Positions 8,277 to 17,519 of a stretch of 64,000 nt of DNA are shown here, piece after piece. The translations under genes were made by a program, and so were the position numbers. Position 1 is the first letter of the stretch; each line of letters opens with the position of its first letter. Source of the DNA: Flavobacteriaceae bacterium. GTDB taxonomy: Bacteria > Bacteroidota > Bacteroidia > Flavobacteriales > Flavobacteriaceae. Location: assembly GCA_947456955.1 (NCBI GenBank), contig CANGTQ010000005.1:72880-136879 (forward strand), given 5' to 3'. The notes under the pieces are model-generated. The model saw only the letters and a list, made by a program, of their open reading frames with translations, searched no databases and was not told the origin of the DNA.

Positions 8277-9116
8277 TTACGGCAACCATTTTTTATCAAA
8301 ATTCGGCTTTCTTTTTTCTAAGAAAGCATCTCTTCCTTCTTTGGCTTCATCGGTCATATAAGCTAATCTTGTAGCTTCTCCAGCAAAGACTTGTTGTCCC
8401 ACCATGCCATCATCCGTCAAATTCATCGCAAACTTCAGCATTTTTATAGATGTTGGTGATTTGGCTAGTATTTCCTGAGCCCATTCATAGGCCGTATTCT
8501 CTAATTCAGCATGCGGGATTACGGCATTGACCATTCCCATATCAAAAGCTTCTTGTGCGTTATAATTTCTTCCCAAAAAGAAAATTTCTCGTGCCTTCTT
8601 TTGTCCTACCATTTTGGCTAAATAGGCCGAACCATAACCCCCATCAAAACTCGTTACATCAGCATCGGTTTGTTTGAAAATAGCGTGTTCTTTACTTGCA
8701 AGGGTTAAATCGCAAACTACATGCAAACTATGTCCACCACCAACAGCCCAACCTGGAACAACAGCAATTACGGCTTTTGGAATAAAACGTATTAATCGTT
8801 GCACATCTAAAATGTTTAATCGGTGGTAACCATCCTCCCCAACATATCCTTGTTGTCCTCTAGCTTTTTGATCGCCTCCAGAACAAAATGACCAAACTCC
8901 ATCTTTAGAACTTGGCCCCTCGGCAGAAAGCAATACTACACCAATGGAAGTGTCTTCCTGAGCATCATGAAATGCTTGTAATAATTCAGATGTAGTTTTC
9001 GGGCGAAACGCATTGCGAACATCGGGTCGGTTAAAAGCAATTCGGGCTACGCCGTTACATTTCTTATAGGTTATATCTTCAAAATGGTAAACTGTTTTCC
9101 AATTAATTGAATTCAT
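8277..9116 (-). CDS. menB: 1,4-dihydroxy-2-naphthoyl-CoA synthase
   Basis: A 279-residue crotonase-fold enzyme that cyclises o-succinylbenzoyl-CoA to DHNA-CoA. It begins with the MenB-typical NWKTVYHFEDITYKK..ARIAFNRPDVRNAFRP, has the oxyanion-hole segment FCSGGDQ, the AVGGGHSLHVVCDLTLAS helix, the conserved DADVTSFDGGYGSAYLA loop, and ends with KKWLP. Length and motifs are full. It is the first gene of the minus-strand men block (menB, menA, hydrolase, menC). menD, usually nearby, is not in this window. Confidence 0.96.
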   Translation of the reverse strand: MNSINWKTVYHFEDITYKKCNGVARIAFNRPDVRNAFRPKTTSELLQAFHDAQEDTSIGVVLLSAEGPSSKDGVWSFCSGGDQKARGQQGYVGEDGYHRLNILDVQRLIRFIPKAVIAVVPGWAVGGGHSLHVVCDLTLASKEHAIFKQTDADVTSFDGGYGSAYLAKMVGQKKAREIFFLGRNYNAQEAFDMGMVNAVIPHAELENTAYEWAQEILAKSPTSIKMLKFAMNLTDDGMVGQQVFAGEATRLAYMTDEAKEGRDAFLEKRKPNFDKKWLP

Positions 9117-9228
9117 GTAAATGCTAAAATTTGTTAAAATAAAAGTTATGAAAAATAAATTGCTCTATTTTAGCGTAAAAATAAATCATTTTTTACTCTT
9201 AACTACAAAAAACAAATAGTAAATCAAT

Positions 9229-10374
9229 ATGAACAAACCACTATTTTACGTTACATTCTTACTAATTAGTTACACCGGATTTTCTCAAGCTTATGAATTT
9301 CATACCATTAAAGATATCGAAGCAACACCGGTAATCTCTCAAGGTCAAACGGGAACATGCTGGAGTTTCTCTACTACTTCGTTCTTAGAAGCTGAAATCA
9401 TTCGTTTGACAGGTAAGAAAATAGACCTTTCGGAAATGTATAATGTGCGCAATACCTATCTTGACAAAGCGGAGAATTATGTAATGCGTCAAGGAAAAGC
9501 GCAATTTGGCGAAGGTGGTTTGAGCCACGATGTGATTAATAGTGCGCGTAAATATGGTATTGTTCCTGTGAGTAATTTTATTGGAAAAACCAATCCTGAA
9601 TTGAATTTTAATCATTCTAAAATGGTGGAAGAACTAGAAAATGTTGTTAAAAAAGCAGTGGCAGAAACTCCTAAAAAGTATCCTAATTGGAAGAAAGATT
9701 ATGCTGCTATACTAGATAATTTTATGGGTAAGTTTGATGAAAACTCTTTATTAATAACACCTAATACTTCTATTGATACTAAAACCGTTACTGCAGACAA
9801 GAGGCTTACTCCAATGCAGTTTTTAGGCGCTACTAAACTTAATTTAGATGATTATGTGACGATTACTTCATTTACCAATCAGCCTTCTTATTCTAAATTT
9901 ATTTTAAGTATACCTGATAATTTTGCTAACGGAAGTATGTATAACTTGCCTTTAGATGAATTTATACAAAACATTGATAACGCATTAGATAAAGGTTTTA
10001 CACTGGCGTTAGATACTGATGTTAGCGAAAGTACTTTTTCAGATAAATTTGGTATAGCCGTTGTGCCTGAAAATGACAATGATGCCTCAACTATTTTAAA
10101 GGAAATCAAACCAGAGAAAAAGATTTCTGCTGACTATCGTCAGGCGGAATTTGAAAATTATGACACACAAGACGACCATTTAATGCACATAGTGGGTAAA
10201 GTTGCTGACCAAAAAGGAAATTTATACTACAAAGTAAAGAATTCTTGGGGCACACAATCGGGGAAAGATGGTTTTGTTTACATAAGCATTCCCTATGTTC
10301 GATTAAAAGCAATTTCTGTAATGCTGCATAAAGATGGGTTAATTAAAAAAACAAAATCCGCTTTGGGAGTATAA
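9229..10374 (+). CDS. Secreted papain-like cysteine peptidase (C1, aminopeptidase C-like)
   Basis: A 381-residue protein with a signal peptide (cleavage near residue 20, GFSQA). The papain-type catalytic elements are in order: Gln38/Gln40 region SQGQTGTCWSF with nucleophile Cys44, a DDHLMHIVGK segment with the catalytic His near residue 325, and KVKNSWG with the Asn near 344. The spacing with a long middle insertion resembles bleomycin hydrolase/aminopeptidase C (C1B) rather than classic papain, but here it is exported. It stands alone between a divergent men cluster and an MFS gene. The likely role is extracytoplasmic peptide trimming. Confidence 0.88.
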   Translation: MNKPLFYVTFLLISYTGFSQAYEFHTIKDIEATPVISQGQTGTCWSFSTTSFLEAEIIRLTGKKIDLSEMYNVRNTYLDKAENYVMRQGKAQFGEGGLSHDVINSARKYGIVPVSNFIGKTNPELNFNHSKMVEELENVVKKAVAETPKKYPNWKKDYAAILDNFMGKFDENSLLITPNTSIDTKTVTADKRLTPMQFLGATKLNLDDYVTITSFTNQPSYSKFILSIPDNFANGSMYNLPLDEFIQNIDNALDKGFTLALDTDVSESTFSDKFGIAVVPENDNDASTILKEIKPEKKISADYRQAEFENYDTQDDHLMHIVGKVADQKGNLYYKVKNSWGTQSGKDGFVYISIPYVRLKAISVMLHKDGLIKKTKSALGV

Positions 10375-10406
10375 CCCATAAAAGAAATTAAGTATAACTT
10401 ACAAGA

Positions 10407-10477
10407 TTGTCATCCCGACATAGCAGGAATCTCATAATCAGATTTAAAAATAGATTCCTAGTCCCTGGGAATAACAA
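10407..10477. repeat. Dispersed imperfect palindrome (about 70 bp)
   Basis: Nested inverted matches: TTGTCATCCC at the left against GGGAATAACAA at the right, and AGGAATCT against AGATTCCT inside. The region can fold into a long stem with a central loop. It resembles the TTGTCATTCCGA...GGAATGACAA elements common between genes in Bacteroidota genomes. There is no coding potential. Confidence 0.55.
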
Positions 10478-10489
10478 AAAATAGTATCA

Positions 10490-10526
10490 ACCTGCAGGAA
10501 TTTAAATTCTTTCAGGTTTTTTGTTT
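10490..10526 (+). terminator. Probable terminator after the C1 peptidase region
   Basis: AACCTGCAGGAATTT and AAATTCTTTCAGGTT form an imperfect stem followed by six T residues. It would end transcripts from 9229-10374, or protect the downstream MFS gene from read-through. Confidence 0.5.
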
Positions 10527-10554
10527 TTATTTCTATATTTAACAAATTTAAATT

Positions 10555-11805
10555 ATGGAAATAAAACAATTCACCTTCAAAGAAAAACTTCGAATTCTAT
10601 TAAGCTTTCCTGTAATAATAGCAGCTCTTGGTTATTTTGTCGATATTTATGATTTATTGCTTTTTGGTATTGTGCGAATTCCAAGTTTAGAAAGCATGGG
10701 ATTAAATGCAGATAAAGTAGGCACCATGATTCTCAATTATCAAATGATTGGACTTGTCCTGGGCGGAATCATTTGGGGTGTTTATGGCGATAAAAAAGGA
10801 CGGCTTTCAGTCTTATTTGGTTCTATTATAGTGTATTCATTGGCCAATATTGCCTGCGGTTTTTTACCACAAATGAATTTTGCTGACAAAGAAACTATTT
10901 ATGCCGTTTTGCGATTTATTGCAGGAATTGGTTTGGCAGGCGAATTAGGAGCTGGAATCACTTTAGTTTCCGAAACTTTACCTAAAGAATTGCGCGCTAT
11001 TGGAACGTCAATTGTAGCCGGGTTTGGCGTACTTGGAGCTGTGGTTGCCGAATTTACTGTTGAATTAGCAGGAAGCTGGACAAAAGCATACATTATTGGA
11101 GGTTTACTAGGTATAGCATTATTAGTGTTGAGAATCAGTGTGGCTGAAAGTGGAATTTTTAAAGCGGTCAAAGAAAACAAAGCAATTAAGCGTGGTAATT
11201 TCTTTTCGTTTTTTTCAAATAAAGTCTTATTCATGAAATACATACGTTGTGTTTTTATGGGAATTCCAATCTGGTATTGTATGGGAATTTTGGTTTTTAT
11301 GGCCAACCAATTTGCTCCCGAAATGGGCATCGCTTCCATCAATCCTGGAAAGGCAATCATGTGGGCCTATATCGCCACTTCGATAAGTGATTTTTCAAGC
11401 GGATGGTTTTCACATGTTTTAAAATCAAGAAAAAAAGCTATCTTATACATGTTACTTTTAACGCTAGTTGGAGTTATAATGATGCTTTTTAGTGGGAAGA
11501 AGACTGAAAACATGTACTATTTTTATTGCTTTTGGATTGGTTTCGGGTCTGGTTTTTGGGCGATGTTAGTTACTGTCGCAGCAGAACAATTTGGCACCAA
11601 CCTTCGAAGCACGGCAACTACAAGTGTACCTAATATGATAAGAGGTTCTGTACCAATAATGCTTATTGGCTTTGATTATTTAAAACAAACCCGTAGCGTA
11701 ATTATATCAGCAGCAATCGTAGGAGCAATTGCATTTGCGCTGGGAATATATGCTACGCTCACAATAAGTGAAACCCATAACCGAGAAATGGATTTTGTGG
11801 AGTAA
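10555..11805 (+). CDS. MFS transporter, metabolite:proton symporter type
   Basis: A 416-residue protein with 12 predicted membrane segments. The first helix holds ALGYFVDIYDLLLFGI and the helix 2-3 loop holds the MFS signature GVYGDKKGRLS. ELGAGITLVSETLPKELRAIGTSI after helix 4 resembles the aromatic-acid/metabolite:H+ symporter branch (AAHS/MHS). No neighbouring catabolic genes indicate the substrate. It is transcribed alone, between a terminator-like hairpin and lipA. Confidence 0.85.
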   Translation: MEIKQFTFKEKLRILLSFPVIIAALGYFVDIYDLLLFGIVRIPSLESMGLNADKVGTMILNYQMIGLVLGGIIWGVYGDKKGRLSVLFGSIIVYSLANIACGFLPQMNFADKETIYAVLRFIAGIGLAGELGAGITLVSETLPKELRAIGTSIVAGFGVLGAVVAEFTVELAGSWTKAYIIGGLLGIALLVLRISVAESGIFKAVKENKAIKRGNFFSFFSNKVLFMKYIRCVFMGIPIWYCMGILVFMANQFAPEMGIASINPGKAIMWAYIATSISDFSSGWFSHVLKSRKKAILYMLLLTLVGVIMMLFSGKKTENMYYFYCFWIGFGSGFWAMLVTVAAEQFGTNLRSTATTSVPNMIRGSVPIMLIGFDYLKQTRSVIISAAIVGAIAFALGIYATLTISETHNREMDFVE

Positions 11806-11884
11806 ATAATATATAATTTGATTTATTTATTTGTGGATAAGAAAACTGAATTCTAAAATCAACAAATCTTCAAACTACATTCTT

Positions 11885-11892
11885 TATCTTTG
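11885..11892 (+). promoter_or_regulatory. Candidate lipA -7 promoter box
   Basis: TATCTTTG matches the Bacteroidota TAnnTTTG box 19 nt before the ATG at 11912. Its position supports that ATG as the true start, since an upstream in-frame start at 11831 would place the promoter inside the gene. Confidence 0.5.
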
Positions 11893-11911
11893 TATCGCAA
11901 AAAAATTACTA

Positions 11912-12823
11912 ATGGAAACCATCCTAGATAATAATTTACCTATTGGCACACGTGGCAATCCCGAAGCTTCGGGAGAACTAACCGGAGCTAAACCAAAATG
12001 GCTAAAAGTAAAATTACCTATCGGACAGAAATACTCAGAACTCCGAGGCTTAGTTGACAAATACAAACTCAACACTATTTGCGCTTCGGGAAGTTGCCCA
12101 AACATGGGAGAATGCTGGGGAGAAGGCACTGCAACCTTTATGATTCTGGGAAATATATGCACTCGATCTTGTGGTTTTTGTGGTGTAAAAACCGGTCGCC
12201 CGGAAACAGTAGATTGGGATGAACCCGAAAAAGTAGCGCGTTCTATCAAAATCATGAAAATAAAACACGCCGTAATTACCAGTGTTGATCGTGACGATTT
12301 AAAAGATATGGGTTCTATCATTTGGTTAGAAACGGTTCAGGCCATCCGTCGAATGAATCCAGAAACAACTTTAGAAACTTTAATACCAGATTTTCAAGGT
12401 ATTGAAAGAATTATTGACAGAATTGTTGAAGCTAATCCTGAAGTCGTGTCACACAATGTTGAAACTGTTCGTCGTTTGACACGTGAAGTTCGTATTCAGG
12501 CAAAATATGACCGAAGTTTAGCAGTTCTAAAATACCTAAAAGACCAAGGAATTCGTAGAACCAAATCGGGCATTATGCTTGGACTTGGCGAAACCGAAGA
12601 GGAAGTGATACAAACCATGCGAGATTTGCGTGATCAAAATGTTGACATAGTTACTATCGGTCAATATTTACAACCAAGTAAAAAACATTTGCCCGTCAAA
12701 GAATTCATTACTCCGGAACAATTCGCAAAATATGAAAAACTAGGCAAGGAAATGGGATTCCGTCATGTTGAAAGTGGTCCGTTAGTGCGTTCGTCCTATC
12801 ACGCAGAAAAACATATTCTTTAA
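11912..12823 (+). CDS. lipA: Lipoyl synthase
   Basis: A 303-residue radical SAM enzyme inserting two sulfurs into protein-bound octanoyl groups to make lipoate. It contains the auxiliary cluster motif [12 protein letters not shown] (C-x4-C-x5-C), the radical SAM motif CTRSCGFC (C-x3-C-x2-C), the [10 protein letters not shown] segment and the C-terminal RSSYHA motif with the cluster-ligating serine. The N terminus is odd: between METILDNN and the family-typical [10 protein letters not shown] lies a stretch with NPEASG encoded by a perfect 16-bp palindrome (11959-11974), apparently an in-frame insertion. The start is chosen because of the promoter box at 11885-11892 and the ATG there. Confidence 0.97.
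   Translation: METILDNNLPIGTRGNPEASGELTGAKPKWLKVKLPIGQKYSELRGLVDKYKLNTICASGSCPNMGECWGEGTATFMILGNICTRSCGFCGVKTGRPETVDWDEPEKVARSIKIMKIKHAVITSVDRDDLKDMGSIIWLETVQAIRRMNPETTLETLIPDFQGIERIIDRIVEANPEVVSHNVETVRRLTREVRIQAKYDRSLAVLKYLKDQGIRRTKSGIMLGLGETEEEVIQTMRDLRDQNVDIVTIGQYLQPSKKHLPVKEFITPEQFAKYEKLGKEMGFRHVESGPLVRSSYHAEKHIL
11959..11974. repeat. 16-bp palindrome TCCCGAAGCTTCGGGA, in frame within lipA
   Basis: A perfect palindrome coding NPEASG in the variable N-terminal tail of LipA. Identical copies are at 18568-18583 (inside an alpha/beta hydrolase, same frame) and 19269-19284 (intergenic). The two coding copies share flanks, with CAAT before and GAGnAC after, so the repeated unit is longer than the palindrome. 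Confidence 0.9.
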
Positions 12824-12827
12824 AAAA

Positions 12828-12855
12828 GTAATTAGTAAATAGTGATTAGTAATTA
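12828..12855. repeat. Four 7-bp tandem repeats between lipA and gap
   Basis: The units GTAATTA, GTAAATA, GTGATTA and GTAATTA follow each other without spacing in the 38-nt gap between lipA and gap. It is a member of the heptamer array class described in the findings. Confidence 0.75.
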
Positions 12856-12861
12856 GCTTTT

Positions 12862-13881
12862 ATGGAAAAGACAAGAATTGCTATTAACGGTTTTGGACGC
12901 ATCGGAAGAAATCTTTTCCGGTTGTTGATCAACCATCCTTCGATTGAAGTTGTTGCTATCAATGATATTGCTGATAACAAAACGATGGCGCATTTGATTA
13001 AATACGACAGTATTCATGGCATTTTACCTTATGACGTTTCCTTTGATGACCAATCGATAATTGTTGACGGAAAGCCGTATTTGTTTTTTCACGAAAGAGA
13101 AATCACAAACCTTAAATGGAGTAACATTGATTTTGTAATAGAAAGCACGGGCAAATACAATACTTTTGGAGATATCAACAAACATATTTTAGCTGGTGCC
13201 AAAAAAGTAATTCTTTCTGCACCATACGAAGTGCCTGATTTGAGTGTAAGCGAACAGGCGGAGCAAATTAAAACCGTCGTTCTCGGTGTTAACGAAAATA
13301 TATTAGACGGAAGCGAAAAAATAGTTTCAAACGCAAGTTGTACAACCAACAATGCTGCGCCAATGATAAAAGTTATTAATGAGCTTTGCGGCATTGAACA
13401 AGCCTATATCACAACCGTACATTCCTACACAACAGATCAAAGCTTACACGACCAGCCACACAAAGATTTACGTCGCGCTCGAGGTGCTAGTCAAAGTATT
13501 GTTCCAACAACGACTGGTGCAGCAAAAGCTTTAACCAAAATCTTTCCAGAAATGGAAGGAAGAATTGGCGGAAGCGGAATTCGTGTTCCTGTTCCAGATG
13601 GTTCTTTAACTGATATAACTTGTTATGTTAAAAAGGAAGTCTCTATTGCAGAAATTAATACTGCCTTTAAAAAAGCATCACAATCATCACTGAAAGGAAT
13701 ACTTGATTATACTGAAGATCCAATTGTATCAGTAGATATTATTGGCAATAAAAACTCTTGCCTTTTTGACGCCCAACTAACATCTGTTATTGGAAAAATG
13801 GTTAAAGTTGTAGGTTGGTATGACAATGAAATAGGATATTCTTCGAGAATCGTCGATTTAATTCTTTTATTAAAGAAATAA
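12862..13881 (+). CDS. gap: Glyceraldehyde-3-phosphate dehydrogenase, type I
   Basis: A 339-residue glycolytic NAD-dependent dehydrogenase. It has the N-terminal Rossmann motif INGFGRIGRNLFR, the active-site SNASCTTNNAAP with the catalytic cysteine, the conserved HSYTTDQ histidine about 27 residues later, and the C-terminal WYDNEIGYS. Length is normal. It lies 38 nt after lipA on the same strand, separated by a heptamer array, so read-through is possible. The internal spacing and substitutions (for example LKGILDYTEDPIVSVD) are those of a functional enzyme. A second gap copy elsewhere cannot be excluded. Confidence 0.96.
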   Translation: MEKTRIAINGFGRIGRNLFRLLINHPSIEVVAINDIADNKTMAHLIKYDSIHGILPYDVSFDDQSIIVDGKPYLFFHEREITNLKWSNIDFVIESTGKYNTFGDINKHILAGAKKVILSAPYEVPDLSVSEQAEQIKTVVLGVNENILDGSEKIVSNASCTTNNAAPMIKVINELCGIEQAYITTVHSYTTDQSLHDQPHKDLRRARGASQSIVPTTTGAAKALTKIFPEMEGRIGGSGIRVPVPDGSLTDITCYVKKEVSIAEINTAFKKASQSSLKGILDYTEDPIVSVDIIGNKNSCLFDAQLTSVIGKMVKVVGWYDNEIGYSSRIVDLILLLKK

Positions 13882-13978
13882 ATCTAATAAAATCAGGTAC
13901 TGACCAAAGTTTATTGAAATATAGTTCAGCAAACCTATTGAACAGAAAAAATGTGATAAATTGGTGCGCGAATTTGAA

Positions 13979-14794
13979 TTAAAATTGAATAATTAATTCT
14001 TTAATTAATTTTCTGACGTGAGGTTCTGATTTTGCCGCTGCTTTAAGTACTTCTTCGTGACTAACTTCTTCCATGGCCGTTTCAACATCACCCATATCGG
14101 TAATTACAGACAGTCCAAAGCAATCAATTCCCATATGTCGGGCGACAATAACTTCTGGCACAGTTGACATTCCGACGCAATCGGCACCTAAAACTTTTAC
14201 CATTTTATATTCTGCAAAAGTTTCAAATGTTGGGCCTTGCAGACCGAGGTAAACTCCATCATGAACCGTGATGTTATTTTCAACAGCTATTGCCTTAACT
14301 TTATTAATCATAGCTTTATTGTAAGCCTCATTCATATTCAAAAATCTTGGCCCAAAACGCTCGTCATTTTTTCCACGTAATGGATGCTCCGGAAACATAT
14401 TTACATGATCCTTAATTATTACAACTGAACCAACTTCATAATCTGAATTTACGCCACCAGAAGCGTTTGAAACTATCAATTTAGTTACCCCAAGATATTT
14501 CATCACACGAACTGGGAACGTTACTTGTTTCATATCATAGCCTTCATAAAAATGGAAACGGCCTTGCATGGCCATTACTTTTTTATCACCAATAGTTCCA
14601 AAAACAAGTGCGCCTTTATGTCCTTGAACGGTTGATATTGGAAAATTTGGAATTTCATTATAGGGCAATGTAAATTCAATAGTAATATCATCGGTAAAAC
14701 TACCTAATCCAGAACCTAAAATAACACCATATTCAGGATTGAAATTGGTTTTATTTTTTATATAATTAACGGTTTCTTGTACGAGGTCCCACAT
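13979..14794 (-). CDS. Purine nucleoside phosphorylase, trimeric class (inosine/guanosine)
   Basis: A 271-residue cytosolic enzyme cleaving inosine and guanosine with phosphate. Visible elements are GVILGSGLGSFTD (phosphate-binding start), GRFHFYEGYD, SNASGGVN, the QGPTFETFAEYKMVKVLGADCVGMSTVPEV core and SVITDMG, in family order. Its first codons overlap the 3' end of lpxK by 29 nt, implying co-transcription and possibly coupled translation. The unusually long overlap suggests either a true compact operon or that translation begins at a slightly later codon, though no closer ATG fits the family. Confidence 0.94.
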   Translation of the reverse strand: MWDLVQETVNYIKNKTNFNPEYGVILGSGLGSFTDDITIEFTLPYNEIPNFPISTVQGHKGALVFGTIGDKKVMAMQGRFHFYEGYDMKQVTFPVRVMKYLGVTKLIVSNASGGVNSDYEVGSVVIIKDHVNMFPEHPLRGKNDERFGPRFLNMNEAYNKAMINKVKAIAVENNITVHDGVYLGLQGPTFETFAEYKMVKVLGADCVGMSTVPEVIVARHMGIDCFGLSVITDMGDVETAMEEVSHEEVLKAAAKSEPHVRKLIKELIIQF

Positions 14795-15785
14795 AGTTTA
14801 AAATGATTGCATCAAAAGATTGTTGATTACTCAAAAATTTACTTTTGATTGGTAAATAAAATAATTGTTTTCTTAAAATTTTAGCATTCAAACGTACAAA
14901 ATCTTTTTCAGTTGTAACGATGATTTTATCGATAGCCTGGCTTTTAATATTTAAAATATCGCTTTCGCTAAAATGATGATGATCAGAAAATGTCATAACC
15001 TCATCTTTGTCGGTTTGTAAATAATCAAAAAAGGGTTTTGGTTTTGCGATTCCGGCAAGTAACATTTTCGGCGTTAATTTTAAATCGCTAACCGCTAGAC
15101 TCTCGGTATCGTTATAAACCTTATCATCATAATCAATACTGCTAAAATAGATAGGTAAATCAACTGCAAGTTTGTTTTTGATGTTTTGCTGTTCAAGTTC
15201 AGTAATATCAAGCGGACATTTGGTCACTATAATTAAGTTAGCTCTTTTAGCCCCATTTCTGCTTTCGCGAAGGTTTCCTGTTGGCAGTATAAAATCTTCG
15301 CAGAATAAATCTTCGTAAGCCGTCAAAAGTATATAAAAACCTGCTTTTACTTTGCGATGCTGAAAAGCATCATCCAACAAAATAATTTCAGGTCTAGATT
15401 TTTGATTCAATAATTGCTCAATTCCGTTTTTTCTGTCGGCATCAACGGCAACCTTAATGTCTGGAAATTTTTTAAAATACTGAAAAGGTTCATCACCTAA
15501 AATTTCAGCAGTTGTAGCAGCATCAGCCAAAATAAAACCTTCTGATTTTCGTTTGTAACCCCGACTCAATGTTGCTACTTTATAATTTGGAGATAACAAC
15601 CGAATTAAATACTCAATTTGAGGCGTTTTTCCAGTGCCACCAACACTCAAATTACCAACAGCAATAACAGGAATATCAAAAGAATAGGATTTTAGTATAC
15701 CTTTATCGTAAAGATAATTTCTTAAGGAAGTGATAAAACCATACAATATGGCAAAAGGAAATAGTAATTTTCGCAACAAATTCAT
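14766..15785 (-). CDS. lpxK: Tetraacyldisaccharide 4'-kinase
   Basis: A 339-residue inner-membrane-associated kinase phosphorylating the 4' position of the lipid A precursor. The N terminus MNLLRKLLFPFAILYGFITSLRNYLYDKG contains the membrane helix. It is followed by VIAVGNLSVGGTGKTPQIEYL with the unusual LpxK Walker A motif, LSRGYKRKSEG, and the ILLDDAFQHRKV catalytic segment (DDxFQHR). It overlaps pnp by 29 nt. A divergent gene for an exported protein starts 59 nt upstream on the other strand. Confidence 0.95.
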   Translation of the reverse strand: MNLLRKLLFPFAILYGFITSLRNYLYDKGILKSYSFDIPVIAVGNLSVGGTGKTPQIEYLIRLLSPNYKVATLSRGYKRKSEGFILADAATTAEILGDEPFQYFKKFPDIKVAVDADRKNGIEQLLNQKSRPEIILLDDAFQHRKVKAGFYILLTAYEDLFCEDFILPTGNLRESRNGAKRANLIIVTKCPLDITELEQQNIKNKLAVDLPIYFSSIDYDDKVYNDTESLAVSDLKLTPKMLLAGIAKPKPFFDYLQTDKDEVMTFSDHHHFSESDILNIKSQAIDKIIVTTEKDFVRLNAKILRKQLFYLPIKSKFLSNQQSFDAIILNYVGPRTRNR

Positions 15786-15844
15786 AAAACGAAAGTAACG
15801 ATTTTTTATCTTTGAATGAAAATTATTCTTGTTACAGACAACAA

Positions 15845-16414
15845 ATGAAACAATATTGCTTTATATTTATTTCTCTTTTTCTACTGGTTTCTCCAATTAC
15901 CTTGGCGCAAGAAACCGACAATGCTGCCTTACTGAAAATAATTTTTTCCAAATACTACAAAAACGAAAAAGTAATTACCAAAGGAAGACTACAGTTGTTA
16001 AGTTTTTATTGTAAAAAAGCACCTAACAACGAAGAAGTTTTGGAAGTGATTTCAAAAAGTGATTTACTCAAAAAAAATGCTGACGAAGTCAAAAAGCAAA
16101 TCGATATTGGAATCGATGAAGATTGGTCAGCCGCTTATAACGTATTATTTGACAATCAAAATCAATATTTGAAAAGTAAAGTCAATGCGTGCTTGTCTTT
16201 TGAAGAATATAAAGAAGTCTCCGAGAAATATGGCGAAAACAACCAGCGTTTAATGATTGTCAGCAAACCAATATATTTTGCCAACAACAATTTTATCTTA
16301 GTTAAAGTTGCTTTCTACAGAAACATAGAACACAATAGCGGTAGCTTTTTGTTGCTCGAAAAAGTAAACGGTATTTGGACAATTAAAGAATATATAAACG
16401 AATGGTCTACCTAA
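15845..16414 (+). CDS. Exported protein of unknown function
   Basis: A 189-residue product from the ATG at 15845 with a signal peptide (KQYCFIFISLFLLVSPITLAQE, cleavage near residue 22). The mature protein is mostly polar with two cysteines (YCKKAP and NACLSF) and shows no catalytic motif I recognise. Its end (FLLLEKVNGIWTIKEY) resembles the final beta-strand of NTF2-like or SnoaL-type small domains, but this is weak. A TTG 33 nt upstream in frame is less likely as start because it would delay the signal peptide. It ends 7 nt before the Nif3-like gene and is probably its operon partner. Confidence 0.7.
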   Translation: MKQYCFIFISLFLLVSPITLAQETDNAALLKIIFSKYYKNEKVITKGRLQLLSFYCKKAPNNEEVLEVISKSDLLKKNADEVKKQIDIGIDEDWSAAYNVLFDNQNQYLKSKVNACLSFEEYKEVSEKYGENNQRLMIVSKPIYFANNNFILVKVAFYRNIEHNSGSFLLLEKVNGIWTIKEYINEWST

Positions 16415-16421
16415 TTATTAT

Positions 16422-17516
16422 ATGAAGATAAAAGAAATACTTTCTGTTTTAGAAGAAATGGCTCCTTTGGCATATGCTGAAGACTTTGACAACGTTGGTT
16501 TACTTGTTGGCGATGGCAATACTGAAACCATCGGAATTTTAGTTTGCCACGACGCCTTAGAAAGCGTAATTGACGAAGCTATTGCTAAAAAATGCAACTT
16601 GGTTGTGTGCTTCCACCCCATTATTTTTTCAGGATTAAAGAAGATAACTGGTAAAAATTATGTTGAACGTGCTGTTCTGAAAGCCATTAAAAATGACATT
16701 GCTATTTATGCGGTTCATACGGCGCTGGACAATCATAAAAAGGGCGTGAACAAAATTTTCTCCGATGCTTTGGGCTTGATTAACACTAAAATTTTGATTC
16801 CTAAACAACACTTTATCCAAAAACTAATTACCTATACAATTCCTGAAAACGCTACAGAATTGCGCAATGCCTTGTTTGAAGTAGGTGCCGGAAAAATAGG
16901 TAACTATGAAGATTGCAGTTTCAACACTAAAGGTATCGGAACGTATATGGGCAACGAAGACAGCAATCCGGAAATTGGAGGACGCTTTGAATTTGTAGAA
17001 AATGAAGAAATCAAAATTGAAGTAACCTTTGAGAAAAATTTGCAATCCAAAATATTAAAAACACTTTTCAAAAAACATGTTTATGAAGAAGTGCCCTATG
17101 AGATTTATGATTTGCAAAATACTCATCAAAATATAGGCCTGGGAATGATTGGCGAACTCAAAAAGCCGATGAGTGAAACAGAGTTTTTAGCCTTCGTAAA
17201 AGATAAAATGCAGTGTGGCGGAATTCGTCATAGTGCTTTACTTGGAAAATCTGTTCAGAAGGTTGCTGTGCTTGGCGGTTCCGGAAGTTTTGCAATTAAA
17301 GATGCTATACAGGCAAATGCCGATGTTTTTTTAACAGCCGATTTGAAGTATCACAACTTTTATGAAGCTGAAAATCAATTGGTTTTAGCCGATATTGGCC
17401 ACTTTGAAAGTGAAAGATTTACAAAAAATTATATTGTTGATTTTCTTAAGAAAAAAATACCTAATTTTGCAATCATTTTTTCGGAAGAAAATACAAATCC
17501 AGTTAAGTACTTATAA
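16422..17516 (+). CDS. Nif3-like dinuclear metal centre hexameric protein
   Basis: A 364-residue cytosolic protein of the Nif3/YbgI/YqfO family, formerly called GTP cyclohydrolase I type 2. Metal ligands are seen in LVVCFHPIIFSG (HxxxF/H region near residue 65), AVHTALDNH near residue 103, and the C-terminal ADIGHFESE. The middle of the protein (about residues 125-230) is the PII-like insert found in the long YqfO form. The biochemical role is unsettled in the family. It is followed 3 nt later by the coiled-coil DUF164-type gene, a pairing known from many bacteria, which suggests a shared pathway. Confidence 0.93.
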   Translation: MKIKEILSVLEEMAPLAYAEDFDNVGLLVGDGNTETIGILVCHDALESVIDEAIAKKCNLVVCFHPIIFSGLKKITGKNYVERAVLKAIKNDIAIYAVHTALDNHKKGVNKIFSDALGLINTKILIPKQHFIQKLITYTIPENATELRNALFEVGAGKIGNYEDCSFNTKGIGTYMGNEDSNPEIGGRFEFVENEEIKIEVTFEKNLQSKILKTLFKKHVYEEVPYEIYDLQNTHQNIGLGMIGELKKPMSETEFLAFVKDKMQCGGIRHSALLGKSVQKVAVLGGSGSFAIKDAIQANADVFLTADLKYHNFYEAENQLVLADIGHFESERFTKNYIVDFLKKKIPNFAIIFSEENTNPVKYL

Positions 17517-17519
17517 AAT

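Noticed and set aside
11831..11911. N-terminal extension of LipA from an upstream ATG
   Set aside because: A promoter-like box lies inside it and the extension has no family resemblance; the ATG at 11912 is preferred.
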